DNA from: Bacteroides sp.
GTDB taxonomy: Bacteria > Bacteroidota > Bacteroidia > Bacteroidales > Muribaculaceae
DNA length: 64,000 nt
Assembly (NCBI GenBank): GCA_014801955.1
Contig: JAAVDE010000038.1
Location: forward strand, 18,210-82,209
Direction of reading: 5' to 3'
In this document: piece by piece, positions 52,787 through 64,000 of the stretch
Layout: each line of letters starts with the position of its first letter
Position numbering within the stretch: position 1 is the first letter of the stretch
Made by a program: the position numbers and the translations under genes
Notes under the pieces: generated by a model
Seen by the model: only the letters and a program-made list of their open reading frames with translations
Databases searched by the model: none
Told to the model about the DNA's origin: nothing

Positions 52787-54367
52787 ATGGCAACTTTAGC
52801 AGAAGAAATACAGCGCCGACGCACCTTTGCGATTATCTCGCACCCCGACGCCGGCAAAACAACCCTGACCGAAAAACTCCTGCTTTTCGGCGGCGCAATC
52901 CACATTGCGGGAGCGGTTAAAAGCAACAAAATCAAGAAAACCGCAACGTCTGACTGGATGGAAATCGAAAAGCAGAGAGGCATTTCGGTTGCAACGTCGG
53001 TTATGGGTTTCAACTATGGCGACTATAAAATCAATATCCTCGACACCCCCGGCCACCAGGACTTCGCCGAAGATACCTATCGCACGCTAACGGCGGTTGA
53101 CTCGGTAATCATCGTCGTCGACGTTGCAAAGGGCGTTGAGCAGCAAACGCGCCGCCTGATGGAGGTGTGCCGCATGCGCAACACTCCCGTTATCATCTTC
53201 GTTAACAAGCTGGACCGCGAGGGTAGGGACCCCTTCGAGATTCTCGACGAGCTGGAAGCAGAGCTGAAAATCTCGGTTCGCCCCCTTTCGTGGCCCATCA
53301 ATATCGGCGCCAAGTTCAAGGGCGTTTATAATATCTACGAACATTCGCTCGACCTCTTCACTCCCAACAAGCAGAAGGTCAGCGAGCGCGTTGAAATCGA
53401 CAATGTCAACGACCCGCGAATCGACGAAGCCGTCGGCTCGGCCGATGCCAAGAAGCTGCGCGATGACTTGGAGCTTATCGAGGGCGTTTATCCCGAATTT
53501 AATGTTGAGGACTATCGCGCCGGCCTGGTTGCGCCTGTTTTCTTCGGTTCGGCACTCAACACCTTTGGCGTAAAGGAGCTGCTCGACTGCTTCGTTGAGA
53601 TTGCGCCCGCGCCGAAACCCGTCGATGCCGAAGAGCGCCGCGTTGAGCCGGCCGAGGAGCAGTTCAGCGGCTTCGTGTTCAAGATTCATGCCAATATGGA
53701 CCCGAACCACCGTTCGTGTATCGCGTTCGTAAAGGTATGTTCCGGCAAGTTCGAGCGCAACGCCCCGTATCGCCACATCCGCTCGGGCAAGACCTTGCGT
53801 TTCGCCGCGCCGACCGCCTTTATGGCTCAGAAAAAGAGCATTGTCGACGAAGCGTTCCCCGGCGACATCGTTGGTATTCCCGACACCGGCACGTTCAAAA
53901 TCGGCGACACTCTGACTCAGGGCGAGATTCTTCACTATAAGGGATTGCCCAGCTTCTCGCCCGAGATGTTCAAATACATCGAAAACACCGACCCGATGAA
54001 GAGCAAACAGCTCGAAAAGGGCATTCAGCAGCTGATGGACGAAGGCGTTGCCCAGCTGTTTACCAACCAGTTCAATGGCCGCAAGATTATCGGCACCGTT
54101 GGTCAGCTGCAGTTCGAAGTCATTCAATACCGTTTGCTCCACGAATATGGCGCGCAATGCCGCTGGGAGCCGATTTCGCTCTATAAGGCCTGCTGGATTG
54201 AAAGCGAGAATCCCGAAGCGCTTGCCGCCTTCAAGAAGCGCAAGCATCAGTTCATGGCAACCGACCGCGAGGGACGCGACGTGTTTCTGGCCGACAGCGG
54301 CTATGTGCTGACAATGGCTCGCCAGGATTTCCCCGAAATTAACTTCCACTTCTCATCTGAATTCTAA
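52787..54367 (+). CDS. prfC: Peptide chain release factor 3
   Basis: 526-aa GTPase that recycles class I release factors. Start taken at the ATG 52787 ([17 protein letters not shown]); the longer frame overlaps rfbD. G1 [19 protein letters not shown], then the RF3-specific [14 protein letters not shown] (switch I), DTPGHQDF (G3) and FVNKLDRE (G4). Domains II and III follow normally. The stop shares one base with the next ATG. Confidence 0.96.
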   Translation: MATLAEEIQRRRTFAIISHPDAGKTTLTEKLLLFGGAIHIAGAVKSNKIKKTATSDWMEIEKQRGISVATSVMGFNYGDYKINILDTPGHQDFAEDTYRTLTAVDSVIIVVDVAKGVEQQTRRLMEVCRMRNTPVIIFVNKLDREGRDPFEILDELEAELKISVRPLSWPINIGAKFKGVYNIYEHSLDLFTPNKQKVSERVEIDNVNDPRIDEAVGSADAKKLRDDLELIEGVYPEFNVEDYRAGLVAPVFFGSALNTFGVKELLDCFVEIAPAPKPVDAEERRVEPAEEQFSGFVFKIHANMDPNHRSCIAFVKVCSGKFERNAPYRHIRSGKTLRFAAPTAFMAQKKSIVDEAFPGDIVGIPDTGTFKIGDTLTQGEILHYKGLPSFSPEMFKYIENTDPMKSKQLEKGIQQLMDEGVAQLFTNQFNGRKIIGTVGQLQFEVIQYRLLHEYGAQCRWEPISLYKACWIESENPEALAAFKKRKHQFMATDREGRDVFLADSGYVLTMARQDFPEINFHFSSEF

Positions 54368-55008
54368 TGAAACGCATATTTCCGGCCCTGTTGCTCTGCT
54401 GTTCGCTCAACGCCGCAGCCGAAGATTATATTTTTGATTTCCACCAGCCTGAAACTCTGGTTCCTGCGGTGGCCGAGCCGCAGCAGAAGGGCTTTGTTGA
54501 GCTCGATGGCCGCACTTTCACTTCCGGCCCCGTTCAGCTGAGTTTCGCTAATAGCGGTTATGGCAACACCCACGTCCGCATCTATCATTCCTACGACGCC
54601 GGGATTGACCTGCGCCTCTATGACGGCGACGCCATGCAGGTTACGGTTCCTGAAAATCTGGCGGTCAAGGCAATTCAGTTCACCATGTCGCTCAGCGGCG
54701 CTTCGAGCGGCTCAAACGACATTAATTTCATTCCCGACACCGGCGAGTTCATCTGGGAGGATGAAAAGTGGATTCCCGCCGACGGCGACTCCGATGTCAG
54801 TTCCGTTGAGCTGGTCTCGGCCCTGCAAAGCCGAATCTACACCGTGACCGTCAGCGTTGAGCCCAACGCCGGTATTGACGAGCTGGTGGCCGTCAGACCC
54901 GATGCGCGATATTTCAACCTGTTGGGTCGCCCGGTTGCGAAACCCGTTGTTGCCGGAATTTATCTGGAAGTATGCGGGGGAGCGACGCGCAAGGTGGTCG
55001 TTAAATGA
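54367..55008 (+). CDS. Exported protein with sorting-domain-like C terminus, unknown function
   Basis: 213 aa. Signal peptide [19 protein letters not shown]. The mature part is beta-rich, with a ~110-residue domain starting DYIFDFHQPETLV and containing IYHSYDAGIDLRLYDGDAMQ and the SLSGASSGSNDINFI stretch. The last ~35 residues (RYFNLLGRPV, GIYLEV, RKVVVK) resemble a T9SS type A sorting domain, as in the 99-aa protein at 8466. Its ATG overlaps the prfC stop by one base, and a lipoprotein gene follows with a four-base overlap. I do not recognise the family. Confidence 0.7.
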   Translation: MKRIFPALLLCCSLNAAAEDYIFDFHQPETLVPAVAEPQQKGFVELDGRTFTSGPVQLSFANSGYGNTHVRIYHSYDAGIDLRLYDGDAMQVTVPENLAVKAIQFTMSLSGASSGSNDINFIPDTGEFIWEDEKWIPADGDSDVSSVELVSALQSRIYTVTVSVEPNAGIDELVAVRPDARYFNLLGRPVAKPVVAGIYLEVCGGATRKVVVK

Positions 55009-55457
55009 AAAAAATCGTAGGGACGCTGTGTCTGCTGCTCGGTTCGTGCACCCCGCAGGCGGAACCGAAGGTTGAGGAGCATCCTCAGACCGAGGTTCCG
55101 GGCGAACGCAACGACGACGAGCGGCCCGACACCGTGGTGCCCGACGTTCCCGATCTGCCCCCGGTCATCGTTCCTGATGTCGATGGCTTCGACTGGGTTG
55201 ATTACGGGCCTGATGCGATTAAAATCCAGTTCAGGATTCATAATGCGCGGGAGTGTGAGATGCAGAGTGCGTCAATCCTATATGGGGTAGACGCCTCTGA
55301 TCTCGTCGCTGTCGAAACCGAGGTGTATGCCAACGGCATCATTGTTGCGACCATTAGCGGGCTTCGCCGGGATGAGTCGAAGCGCTATTTCGTTGTGTGC
55401 GAGGTCGTAACGCCCGATATGGTTTACCACACCGAGCATTTTCTGTTGACTCTGTAA
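55005..55457 (+). CDS. Small predicted lipoprotein with fibronectin-like domain
   Basis: 150 aa. Signal ending in the lipobox LGSC, with Cys at residue 15. A Pro/Glu/Asp-rich spacer (about 20-60; several VPDVPD-like repeats) leads to a beta-sandwich-like C-terminal domain (about 65-150; IKIQFRIHNA, ATISGLRRDESKRYFVVCEV). Probably surface- or periplasm-exposed. It overlaps the preceding gene by four bases and converges on nrdG with a 15-base gap. Function unknown. Confidence 0.65.
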   Translation: MKKIVGTLCLLLGSCTPQAEPKVEEHPQTEVPGERNDDERPDTVVPDVPDLPPVIVPDVDGFDWVDYGPDAIKIQFRIHNARECEMQSASILYGVDASDLVAVETEVYANGIIVATISGLRRDESKRYFVVCEVVTPDMVYHTEHFLLTL

Positions 55458-55472
55458 CCTCGTCTCTCTCTC

Positions 55473-55925
55473 TTAGCGGAGGTTGATTATCCGTTGGTTC
55501 GAAGAGCCTATGAACGGCAATTCAGGATCGCGCAGTTCGGCAATGAAAGGGCCGTCGACCAAAGTGTCGATGAGCGCGAGAATCGGTTGGAGATGAGGGA
55601 TTTTTTCGGCGACCTCGAGAGTGTAGCCCGTATAGGCCCAGATGTTGAGTCCGGCGTCTTTCAGTCGGCGCAGCAGCCGGAGCAGGGCCTCGGGATTGGG
55701 CGTCAGCAGCGGGTCGCCCCCTGTCAGAGTAACGTTGAAATCGTGGGCAATTACGATGTCGGCCAGGCGGTCAACGTCGTAGGGAGTGCCGGCATTGAAG
55801 TCCCACGACGCCGGATTGTGGCATCCCGGGCAACGGTGAGTGCAGCCGGCAAGATATATTGACGTGCGAAGTCCCGGGCCATCGACTGAGGTGCCCGGGA
55901 CTATCTGAAGAACGTTGAGTGTCAT
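55473..55925 (-). CDS. nrdG: Anaerobic ribonucleotide reductase activating protein
   Basis: Radical SAM activase that installs the glycyl radical on NrdD. 150 aa; the CX3CX2C cluster motif is C28, C32, C35 in GCTHRCPGC, followed by NPASWDF and the SAM-binding TGGDPLL. Length is typical. It lies directly after nrdD with no spacing, so the two are coupled. Confidence 0.95.
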   Translation of the reverse strand: MTLNVLQIVPGTSVDGPGLRTSIYLAGCTHRCPGCHNPASWDFNAGTPYDVDRLADIVIAHDFNVTLTGGDPLLTPNPEALLRLLRRLKDAGLNIWAYTGYTLEVAEKIPHLQPILALIDTLVDGPFIAELRDPELPFIGSSNQRIINLR

Positions 55926-58133
55926 TTATTTGTGAACGACGCGGTCATGAAGTTCGGCGAGTTTGGCGGAGTTCCAGCGGTCGGTGGTGCCGACGAGGTA
56001 GCCGGTTATGCGCTGCAGGCGGTCAATGTTTCTGCTGTGGCACTTGGGGCACTCCTGCAGGTCGGCCGACGCGTCCTCGTAGCCACATTCCATGCAGCGG
56101 TTGCGGTTGTGGTTAACCGAGCCGTAACCGATGTTGTATTTATCCATGAGGTCAACGATGTCGCTGATGGCTTGGGGATTATGGGTGGCGTCGCCGTCGA
56201 TTTCAACATAGAAGATATGGCCGCCGCGGGTCAGTTCGTGGTAGGGAGCCTCAATCTGAGCTTTATGGCGCGGCGAGCAGTGATAGTAAACGGGAACGTG
56301 GTTCGAGTTCGTGTAGTAATCGCGGTCGGTGATTCCGGGAATAACGCCGAAGGTCTTGCGGTCGGCGCGGGTAAAGCGGCCGCTGAGGCCCTCGGCCGGA
56401 GTTGCCAGAACGGAGTAGTTGTGGTCGTATTTTTCGGAATATTCATTGGCGCGCGAACGCATGTGGCTGACGATGCGCAGACCCAGGGCCTGGCTGTCGG
56501 CATCCTCGCCGTGGTGTTTGCCGGTCAGTGCGACCAAACATTCGGCCAGGCCGATGAAGCCGATGCCGAGGGTGCCCTGGTTGATCACCGGCTCGATGGT
56601 GTCGTTCGGGCCGAGAGCGTCGGCGCCGTTCCATAGGCGCGACATCAGCAGCGGGAACTGTTTGCACAGGGCTGTTTTCTGAAATTCGAAGCGGTCGTTG
56701 AGCTGGCGGGCGGTGATGTCGAGAATCTCGTCGAGGCGCTCGAAGAAGCGGTCAATGCGTTCCTGCTTGTCTTGAATAGCCATCAGCTCAATTGCGATGC
56801 GAACAATGTTGATGGTCGAGAACGACAGATTGCCGCGGCCAACCGAGGTTTTTTCGCCATAGCGGTTTTCGAAAACGCGGGTGCGGCAACCCATCGTGGC
56901 AACTTCATAGAGGTAGCGCTTGGGGTCGTCGGCCTGCCACTTTTCGTGTTGGTTAAACGTTGCGTCGAGATTAACGAAGTTGGGGAAGAAGCGGCGCGCG
57001 GTCACTTTGCATGCCAGCTGGTAGAGATCATAGTTGCGGTCGGAGGGCAGATAGCTGACGCCGCGTTTCTTTTTCCAGATCTGGATGGGGAAAATGGCGG
57101 TTGCGCCGTTGCCAACGCCTTCGTAGGTTGAGTTGAGCAGCTCGCGGATAATGCAGCGTCCTTCGGCCGACGTGTCGGTTCCGTAGTTGATGGAGCTGAA
57201 AACCACCTGGTTGCCGCCGCGGGAGTGGATGGTGTTCATGTTGTGGATAAACGCCTCCATTGCCTGGTGAACGCGGGCGGCGGTGCGGTTGATTGCGTGT
57301 TGGAGCAGGCGCGCTTCTCCTTCGAGGCCGTCGAGCGGCTGCTTGATGAAGTCGTCGATTTTAACGTCGTAGAGGTGCGACAGGTCGGAACCCGTTACCT
57401 GCTCCAGGTTCTTCAGTTCCTCGATAAACGAGCTGCGAACGAAGGGAGCCAGATAGAAGTCAAACGCCGGAATGGCCTGGCCGCCGTGCATTTCATTCTG
57501 GGCGGTTTCAAGCGATATGCAGCCGATAATCGAGGCGGTTTCAATGCGTTTTGCGGGGCGCGATTCGCCGTGGCCGGCAATGAAGCCATATTCGAGAATA
57601 CGGTCGAGAGGGTGCTGGACGCAGGTCAGCGACTTGGTCGGATAGTAGTCTTTGTCGTGGATGTGGAGGTAGTTATGGCGAACGGCGTCGCGCGCTTCGT
57701 CGGAGAGCAGATAGTCGTCGACAAACGGCTTGGTGGTTTCCGATGCGAATTTCATCATCATGCCGGCGGGCGAGTCGGTGTTCATGTTGGCGTTTTCGCG
57801 CGTGACGTCGTTGTTTTTGGCGGCGATGATTTCCATGAACAGGTCGCGCGTCTTTGCGCGGCGGGCGATTGAGCGCTGGTTGCGGTAGGCAATATATTTG
57901 CGGGCAACTTCCTTGCGGGTGGATTTCATCAGTTCGAGTTCCACGGCGTCCTGGATTTGCTCAACTGTCATTTGCTCTTTGCCCGACATTCCGATGCGGT
58001 CGACTATGCGCTGAATCAGCGTTTCGTCTTCGCCGAGGTCGGTTGTGAGCATTGCTTTGCGAATGGCGGCCTTGATTTTTTCTTCGTTATAGCCAACTAC
58101 GCGGCCGTCGCGTTTGATGATTGTATGGATCAT
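55926..58133 (-). CDS. nrdD: Anaerobic ribonucleoside-triphosphate reductase
   Basis: Oxygen-sensitive class III enzyme reducing NTPs to dNTPs. 735 aa: an N-terminal ATP-cone (about 1-95, starting IKRDGRVVGYNEEKIKAAI), the catalytic barrel, a zinc site with C680, C683, C695 and C698, and the glycyl-radical loop RITGYLVG with likely Gly711. This is a complete NrdD. The lacZ-like gene ends 14 bases upstream on the same strand, and I see no separate TAnnTTTG promoter in between. Confidence 0.96.
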   Translation of the reverse strand: MIHTIIKRDGRVVGYNEEKIKAAIRKAMLTTDLGEDETLIQRIVDRIGMSGKEQMTVEQIQDAVELELMKSTRKEVARKYIAYRNQRSIARRAKTRDLFMEIIAAKNNDVTRENANMNTDSPAGMMMKFASETTKPFVDDYLLSDEARDAVRHNYLHIHDKDYYPTKSLTCVQHPLDRILEYGFIAGHGESRPAKRIETASIIGCISLETAQNEMHGGQAIPAFDFYLAPFVRSSFIEELKNLEQVTGSDLSHLYDVKIDDFIKQPLDGLEGEARLLQHAINRTAARVHQAMEAFIHNMNTIHSRGGNQVVFSSINYGTDTSAEGRCIIRELLNSTYEGVGNGATAIFPIQIWKKKRGVSYLPSDRNYDLYQLACKVTARRFFPNFVNLDATFNQHEKWQADDPKRYLYEVATMGCRTRVFENRYGEKTSVGRGNLSFSTINIVRIAIELMAIQDKQERIDRFFERLDEILDITARQLNDRFEFQKTALCKQFPLLMSRLWNGADALGPNDTIEPVINQGTLGIGFIGLAECLVALTGKHHGEDADSQALGLRIVSHMRSRANEYSEKYDHNYSVLATPAEGLSGRFTRADRKTFGVIPGITDRDYYTNSNHVPVYYHCSPRHKAQIEAPYHELTRGGHIFYVEIDGDATHNPQAISDIVDLMDKYNIGYGSVNHNRNRCMECGYEDASADLQECPKCHSRNIDRLQRITGYLVGTTDRWNSAKLAELHDRVVHK

Positions 58134-58147
58134 TTTCGGATTTATTA

Positions 58148-61405
<3,258 letters not shown>

Positions 61406-61460
61406 TTAGACGAAAAGTTTTAGAAAAATTATCGTTTTGGAAAACTTTTTAAGGGTGCGT

Positions 61461-61497
61461 AAAAGCTATATTGTTAAATAGTAACTTATTAGCTTTT
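61461..61497 (-). terminator. Possible weak terminator or inverted repeat at the end of the ClC gene
   Basis: AAAAGCTA (61461-61468) and TAGCTTTT (61490-61497) are perfect 8-bp arms around a 21-base loop; the downstream arm contains part of the ClC stop region. The stem is A/T-rich and the T-run short. The 61.3-61.5 kb gap also repeats TTTTGGAAAACTTT at 61435 and 61500. Confidence 0.3.
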
Positions 61498-62775
61498 GGT
61501 TTTGGAAAACTTTCCGAAATTTGCAATTGCGTAGCTTATCCCGGAGGTGATACAGATTGGCAAAAGCAATGTCAGCGACTGCGTCATTTCTGCAACGATG
61601 AAAATCGCCATCAGCGGGGCATTGATAGTGCCGGCCATAACCGCCGCCATAGCCGCTATCATCAGGCTCCCGGCTGGAATTGATTCCATGCCCGGAATAT
61701 ATGAGGCGCCTATGGCAAACAGTGCGCCGAGCATGCCGCCCGCAAAAATCGTGGGGGCGAACTCACCGGCAACACCGCCGCCTGAGTTGGTGGCATAAGT
61801 GGCAAAACTCTTAACCAGCAATATTCCGCCGAGAACTGCTGCCAGGGCGCCGGCGCCGGTCAGCGGGCCGAGGAATGTTCCGGCGGTGATGGCTTCGTGG
61901 TGGCCGTCGAGCACCTTCTGCAAAACTCCATAGCCTTCGCCATAGAGCGCCGGGAACAGGAACAGACACAGTCCTACAGTCAGACCTGCCGCAAGGTTGC
62001 GTTTCCAGGGCGTTGCTATCCGCTGCAGCAAGCCGACGGTTGCTTGGCTACACCATTTATAATATAAGGAGTAGAGGCCGCAGATTATGCCGAGAGCTAC
62101 TATCGGCAACAGCCATCTAAGGTCAGCCGGCGCGGGCGACACATACACCAGCTCCGGGTGAAAGCCGCCGACGGCATAGGCTGTCAGTCCGGCGAAAAGA
62201 CACATTACCGTCAGGAGCAGCAGCGCCGCCGGGGCCAACGGATAGGCGAGCACCTCAATCGTGAAAAACATGCCGCCGACCGGCGCCTTGAAGATTGCGG
62301 CTATGCCGGCGCCGGCGCCGCAGGCCAGGAACATCAGCGTTTGCTCGTGGGTCAGCCTCAGGCGCGAGGCAATGCGCGAGGCAATGGCCGCGCCGCTGTA
62401 GGCAATCGGGCCTTCGGCGCCTGCCGAGCCGCCCATGCCGAGGGTTAACGCATTGACTCCGACCGGCGCAACCATCAGGCGCCGGGGTAGGGGGGCTGTA
62501 CCATCGGCCAGGTCGGTCTTTATGCGTTTGGTAGCGTGTTCGAGCGGCACTTTGACAATTTTTCTGACAACCAGGGCGCTCACAGCAATCGCCGCTACCC
62601 CGAGAATCAGAAGCCACCAGTTAGAGTGGTCGGCATCGAAGCCCGACGTGGCAATGCGCGAGATAAAAGCAATACAAAACTTGACCGCGCGGGCAACGCA
62701 GCCAATAATGACGCCGGCAAGGGCGGCGGCCGAAATGATTCGCAATCGTGATGTTCGAGAGGCGGGTTGTTTCAT
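61489..62775 (-). CDS. ClC family chloride channel or chloride/proton antiporter
   Basis: 428 aa from ATG 62775 (MKQPASRTSRLR); the ORF continues upstream to 62982 without a ClC-like start and across the next small gene. About ten helices. Selectivity motifs: GMGGSAGAEGPIA (the GxEGP glutamate is present), GGGVAGEFAPTIFAGG (GxFxP region) and a late NAPLMAIFIVAEMT helix. No CBS domains. The gating Glu suggests an antiporter is possible, but transport mode cannot be decided. Last gene of the tpiA run. Confidence 0.92.
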   Translation of the reverse strand: MKQPASRTSRLRIISAAALAGVIIGCVARAVKFCIAFISRIATSGFDADHSNWWLLILGVAAIAVSALVVRKIVKVPLEHATKRIKTDLADGTAPLPRRLMVAPVGVNALTLGMGGSAGAEGPIAYSGAAIASRIASRLRLTHEQTLMFLACGAGAGIAAIFKAPVGGMFFTIEVLAYPLAPAALLLLTVMCLFAGLTAYAVGGFHPELVYVSPAPADLRWLLPIVALGIICGLYSLYYKWCSQATVGLLQRIATPWKRNLAAGLTVGLCLFLFPALYGEGYGVLQKVLDGHHEAITAGTFLGPLTGAGALAAVLGGILLVKSFATYATNSGGGVAGEFAPTIFAGGMLGALFAIGASYIPGMESIPAGSLMIAAMAAVMAGTINAPLMAIFIVAEMTQSLTLLLPICITSGISYAIANFGKFSKTKS

Positions 62776-62810
62776 ATATAGAGATAACGCCCGCCGACGC
62801 GATTGGTTTA

Positions 62811-62999
62811 TCAGACCGAAAAGATATGAAGCAAAACGTAGACCACCGCCAGGCCGAACGCCGAGTAGCCCACCAGGGCAACCGCGGCGCGGCGGAGCAG
62901 GTTGGGACGCTTTTTGCGCCACTGCAGGAAAAGATAGATAGCGGCACACACCGCCCCGTAGGCCAGCGCTGTCGCTATCCAAATCAGTTTTGAACCCAT
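62811..62999 (-). CDS. Small two-helix membrane protein
   Basis: 62 aa starting MGSKLIWIATALAYGAVC. Two hydrophobic helices (about 4-25 and 38-60) joined by a short basic loop (QWRKKRPNLLRR). It lies 22 bases after tpiA and 35 bases before the ClC ATG, which fits a real operon member better than an untranslated gap. No known family seen. Confidence 0.55.
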   Translation of the reverse strand: MGSKLIWIATALAYGAVCAAIYLFLQWRKKRPNLLRRAAVALVGYSAFGLAVVYVLLHIFSV

Positions 63000-63021
63000 T
63001 TAAGGTTGCGCGGATTGTTGA

Positions 63022-63780
63022 TTAGTTCCAGGCGTCAACGATGCCCATGAAGTCGGCTGCTGCGAGCGAAGCGCCGCCAATCAGGCCGCCGTCAACGTCG
63101 GGTTTTGCAAAGAGAGCCTTGGCGTTCGAAGGTTTGCAGGAACCGCCATAGAGAATCGAGCAGTTATCGGCAACTTCTTTGCCATACTTGTCGGCGATAA
63201 CGCCGCGGATAAAGGCGTGCATTTCCTGAGCCTGGTCGTCGGTTGCGGTTTTGCCGGTGCCGATAGCCCAAACGGGTTCGTAGGCAAGGATGAGCTTGCC
63301 GAAGTCTTCAGCGGAGAGTTCGAAGAGGGCTTCTTCGATCTGAGCCTTAACAACGTTGAGGTAGCTGCCGTTTTCGCGTTCCTCAAGAACTTCGCCGATG
63401 CAGAAAATCGGGGTCAGGTTATTTTCCAGGGCCAGGTTAACCTTGGTTTTGAGGGTTTCGGAAGTTTCGCCGTAGTACTGGCGGCGTTCGCTGTGGCCGA
63501 GGATAACATAATTTGCGCCGGTCGATGCTACCATGGGAGCCGAAACCTCGCCGGTGTAAGCGCCCTTAACGTGGTCAGCGCAGTTCTCTGCACCGAGGCC
63601 GAGCTTGTTTGAGTCAATAACAGCGGCAACGGAAGCCAAGTGGGTGAAAGGCACGCAGATAACAACGTCGCAGTTCGGGGTGCGGGTGCTCAGTGCTTCG
63701 TTAACGTCTTTAGCGAGGCCTACGCCTTCGGCAAGGGTGGTGTTCATTTTCCAGTTGCCGGCAACAATTTTCTTTCTCAT
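63022..63780 (-). CDS. tpiA: Triosephosphate isomerase
   Basis: Interconverts DHAP and glyceraldehyde-3-phosphate in glycolysis. 252 aa: AGNWKMN near 7-13, catalytic His in [11 protein letters not shown], catalytic Glu in [15 protein letters not shown], and a phosphate-binding IGGASL near the end. First gene of the tpiA-small membrane-clc run. An IS30-type transposase end lies about 130 bases upstream on the same strand. Confidence 0.97.
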   Translation of the reverse strand: MRKKIVAGNWKMNTTLAEGVGLAKDVNEALSTRTPNCDVVICVPFTHLASVAAVIDSNKLGLGAENCADHVKGAYTGEVSAPMVASTGANYVILGHSERRQYYGETSETLKTKVNLALENNLTPIFCIGEVLEERENGSYLNVVKAQIEEALFELSAEDFGKLILAYEPVWAIGTGKTATDDQAQEMHAFIRGVIADKYGKEVADNCSILYGGSCKPSNAKALFAKPDVDGGLIGGASLAAADFMGIVDAWN

Positions 63781-63827
63781 GAGTGGTTATGTTAATAATA
63801 AAAAAGTTTTAGTGAAATTTTCCGCTG

Positions 63828-63858
63828 CAAAGTTACAAAAATAATTAGTAATTGGCAA
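63828..63858 (-). promoter_or_regulatory. tpiA promoter
   Basis: On the minus strand TTG (63858-63856), a 20-base spacer, then TAACTTTG (63835-63828), 47 bases before the ATG. The -33 region lies in an A/T tract that repeats ATTAGTAATT (63843 and again near 63865). Confidence 0.75.
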
Positions 63859-63880
63859 TTAGAAATTAGTAATTTTGAGA

Positions 63881-64000
63881 GACGTACTTTCAACAAGCAA
63901 GTGCAAAATTAGCGACAAAGATTGTAAAAAACCATAGTTGGGGTCTTAAAATTCAGTTTTTTCCTCGGTCGGCGGTTGATTTTCTTTTGTATTTCCATGA
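63881..64000. mobile_element. Right-hand edge: end of an IS30-type insertion sequence, rest outside window
   Basis: The last ~120 bases contain the transposase C terminus and, just beyond its stop, a CAACAAGCAAGTGCAA stretch that may be the IS terminal repeat. The exact IS boundary is not visible because the other end and target duplication lie outside the window. Confidence 0.45.
63909..64000 (-). CDS. IS30 family transposase, C-terminal fragment
   Basis: Reading in from the right edge, the visible frame ends MEIQKKINRRPRKKLNFK, TPTMVFYNLCR and stop TAA (63911-63909). The NRRPRKKLNFKTP block, followed by an aromatic residue, is the conserved C-terminal signature of IS30-family DDE transposases (commonly NNRPRKxLxFxTP). 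The Met shown is probably internal, since the protein continues beyond the window. Whether the gene is intact cannot be determined here. Confidence 0.8.
   Translation of the reverse strand, partial: MEIQKKINRRPRKKLNFKTPTMVFYNLCR

Noticed and set aside
53087..54349. 420-codon ORF antisense to prfC
   Set aside because: Shadow of the RF3 gene; hydrophobic repetitive translation without family marks.

Overview
The window is a compact, gene-dense piece of a Bacteroidales chromosome, GC-rich in genes and sharply AT-rich in the few real intergenic gaps. Evidence for the lineage: gene starts are preceded by the Bacteroidetes promoter signature (TTTG or TTG, a spacer of about 20, then TAnnTTTG, nearly always TAACTTTG). 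There are type IX secretion (T9SS) accessory genes (PorD-like DUF4835 protein, plug-like DUF5103 protein, sorting-domain-like C termini), an M49 peptidase with the Bacteroides-type HECLGH motif, a bamD-rpoZ pair, lipoproteins, a TonB-dependent receptor and a secreted GH2 beta-galactosidase. An anaerobic ribonucleotide reductase (nrdDG) fits a gut anaerobe. A Muribaculaceae-like genome is my best guess, but that is inference. I found no rRNA, tRNA, CRISPR or prophage.

Layout. 1-6.26 kb (minus): one operon dxr-rseP-rlmI-DPP III-tsaC, with tsaC cut by the window edge. 6.3-11.0 kb (plus): pheA and an aminotransferase, a 99-residue exported protein, and a two-gene ABC exporter ending in a strong terminator. 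11.1-20.5 kb (plus): tightly packed dnaN, a DnaQ-like exonuclease, coaBC, porD-like, recN, rlmB, a MATE transporter and a flavoprotein. 20.5-24.1 kb (minus): rmuC and an orphan TonB-dependent receptor. 24.1-24.9 kb: the largest gap, AT-rich and full of dyads and repeated TTTGCAA words, leading to a small XRE-type regulator. 25.4-31.5 kb (minus): a seven-gene run bamD-rpoZ-aroE-comM-rhomboid-rhomboid-EEP hydrolase. 31.6-34.8 kb (minus): DUF805, ung, a C-GCAxxG-C-C redox protein, a T9SS plug-like protein and DUF3109.

34.9-37.7 kb (plus): an amino-deoxysugar cassette (two FdtA-like ketoisomerases and a DegT-type transaminase) and a cation/Ca antiporter. 37.8-41.6 kb: gyrA and a TPR protein with a terminator. 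41.7-51.9 kb: clpP-clpX-recQ-ftsE-lysC-lysA-yeiH-like-comEC and a tiny acidic ORF. 51.9-55.5 kb: rfbD, prfC and two small exported proteins. 55.5-61.3 kb (minus): beta-galactosidase, nrdD, nrdG. 61.5-63.8 kb (minus): tpiA, a two-helix membrane protein, a ClC channel. The last ~100 bases hold the C-terminal end of an IS30-type transposase.

Most of the window is core housekeeping: isoprenoid, phenylalanine, lysine and shikimate synthesis, replication and repair, ribosome methylation, envelope assembly and protein quality control. The more unusual parts are the 24 kb regulatory gap and its regulator, the tiny sorting-domain protein, the FdtA pair with different active-site histidines, near-leaderless promoter positions, the strand-biased GGGTAGGG octamer, and the IS30 end next to the tpiA promoter. 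I see no clearly new multi-gene system.
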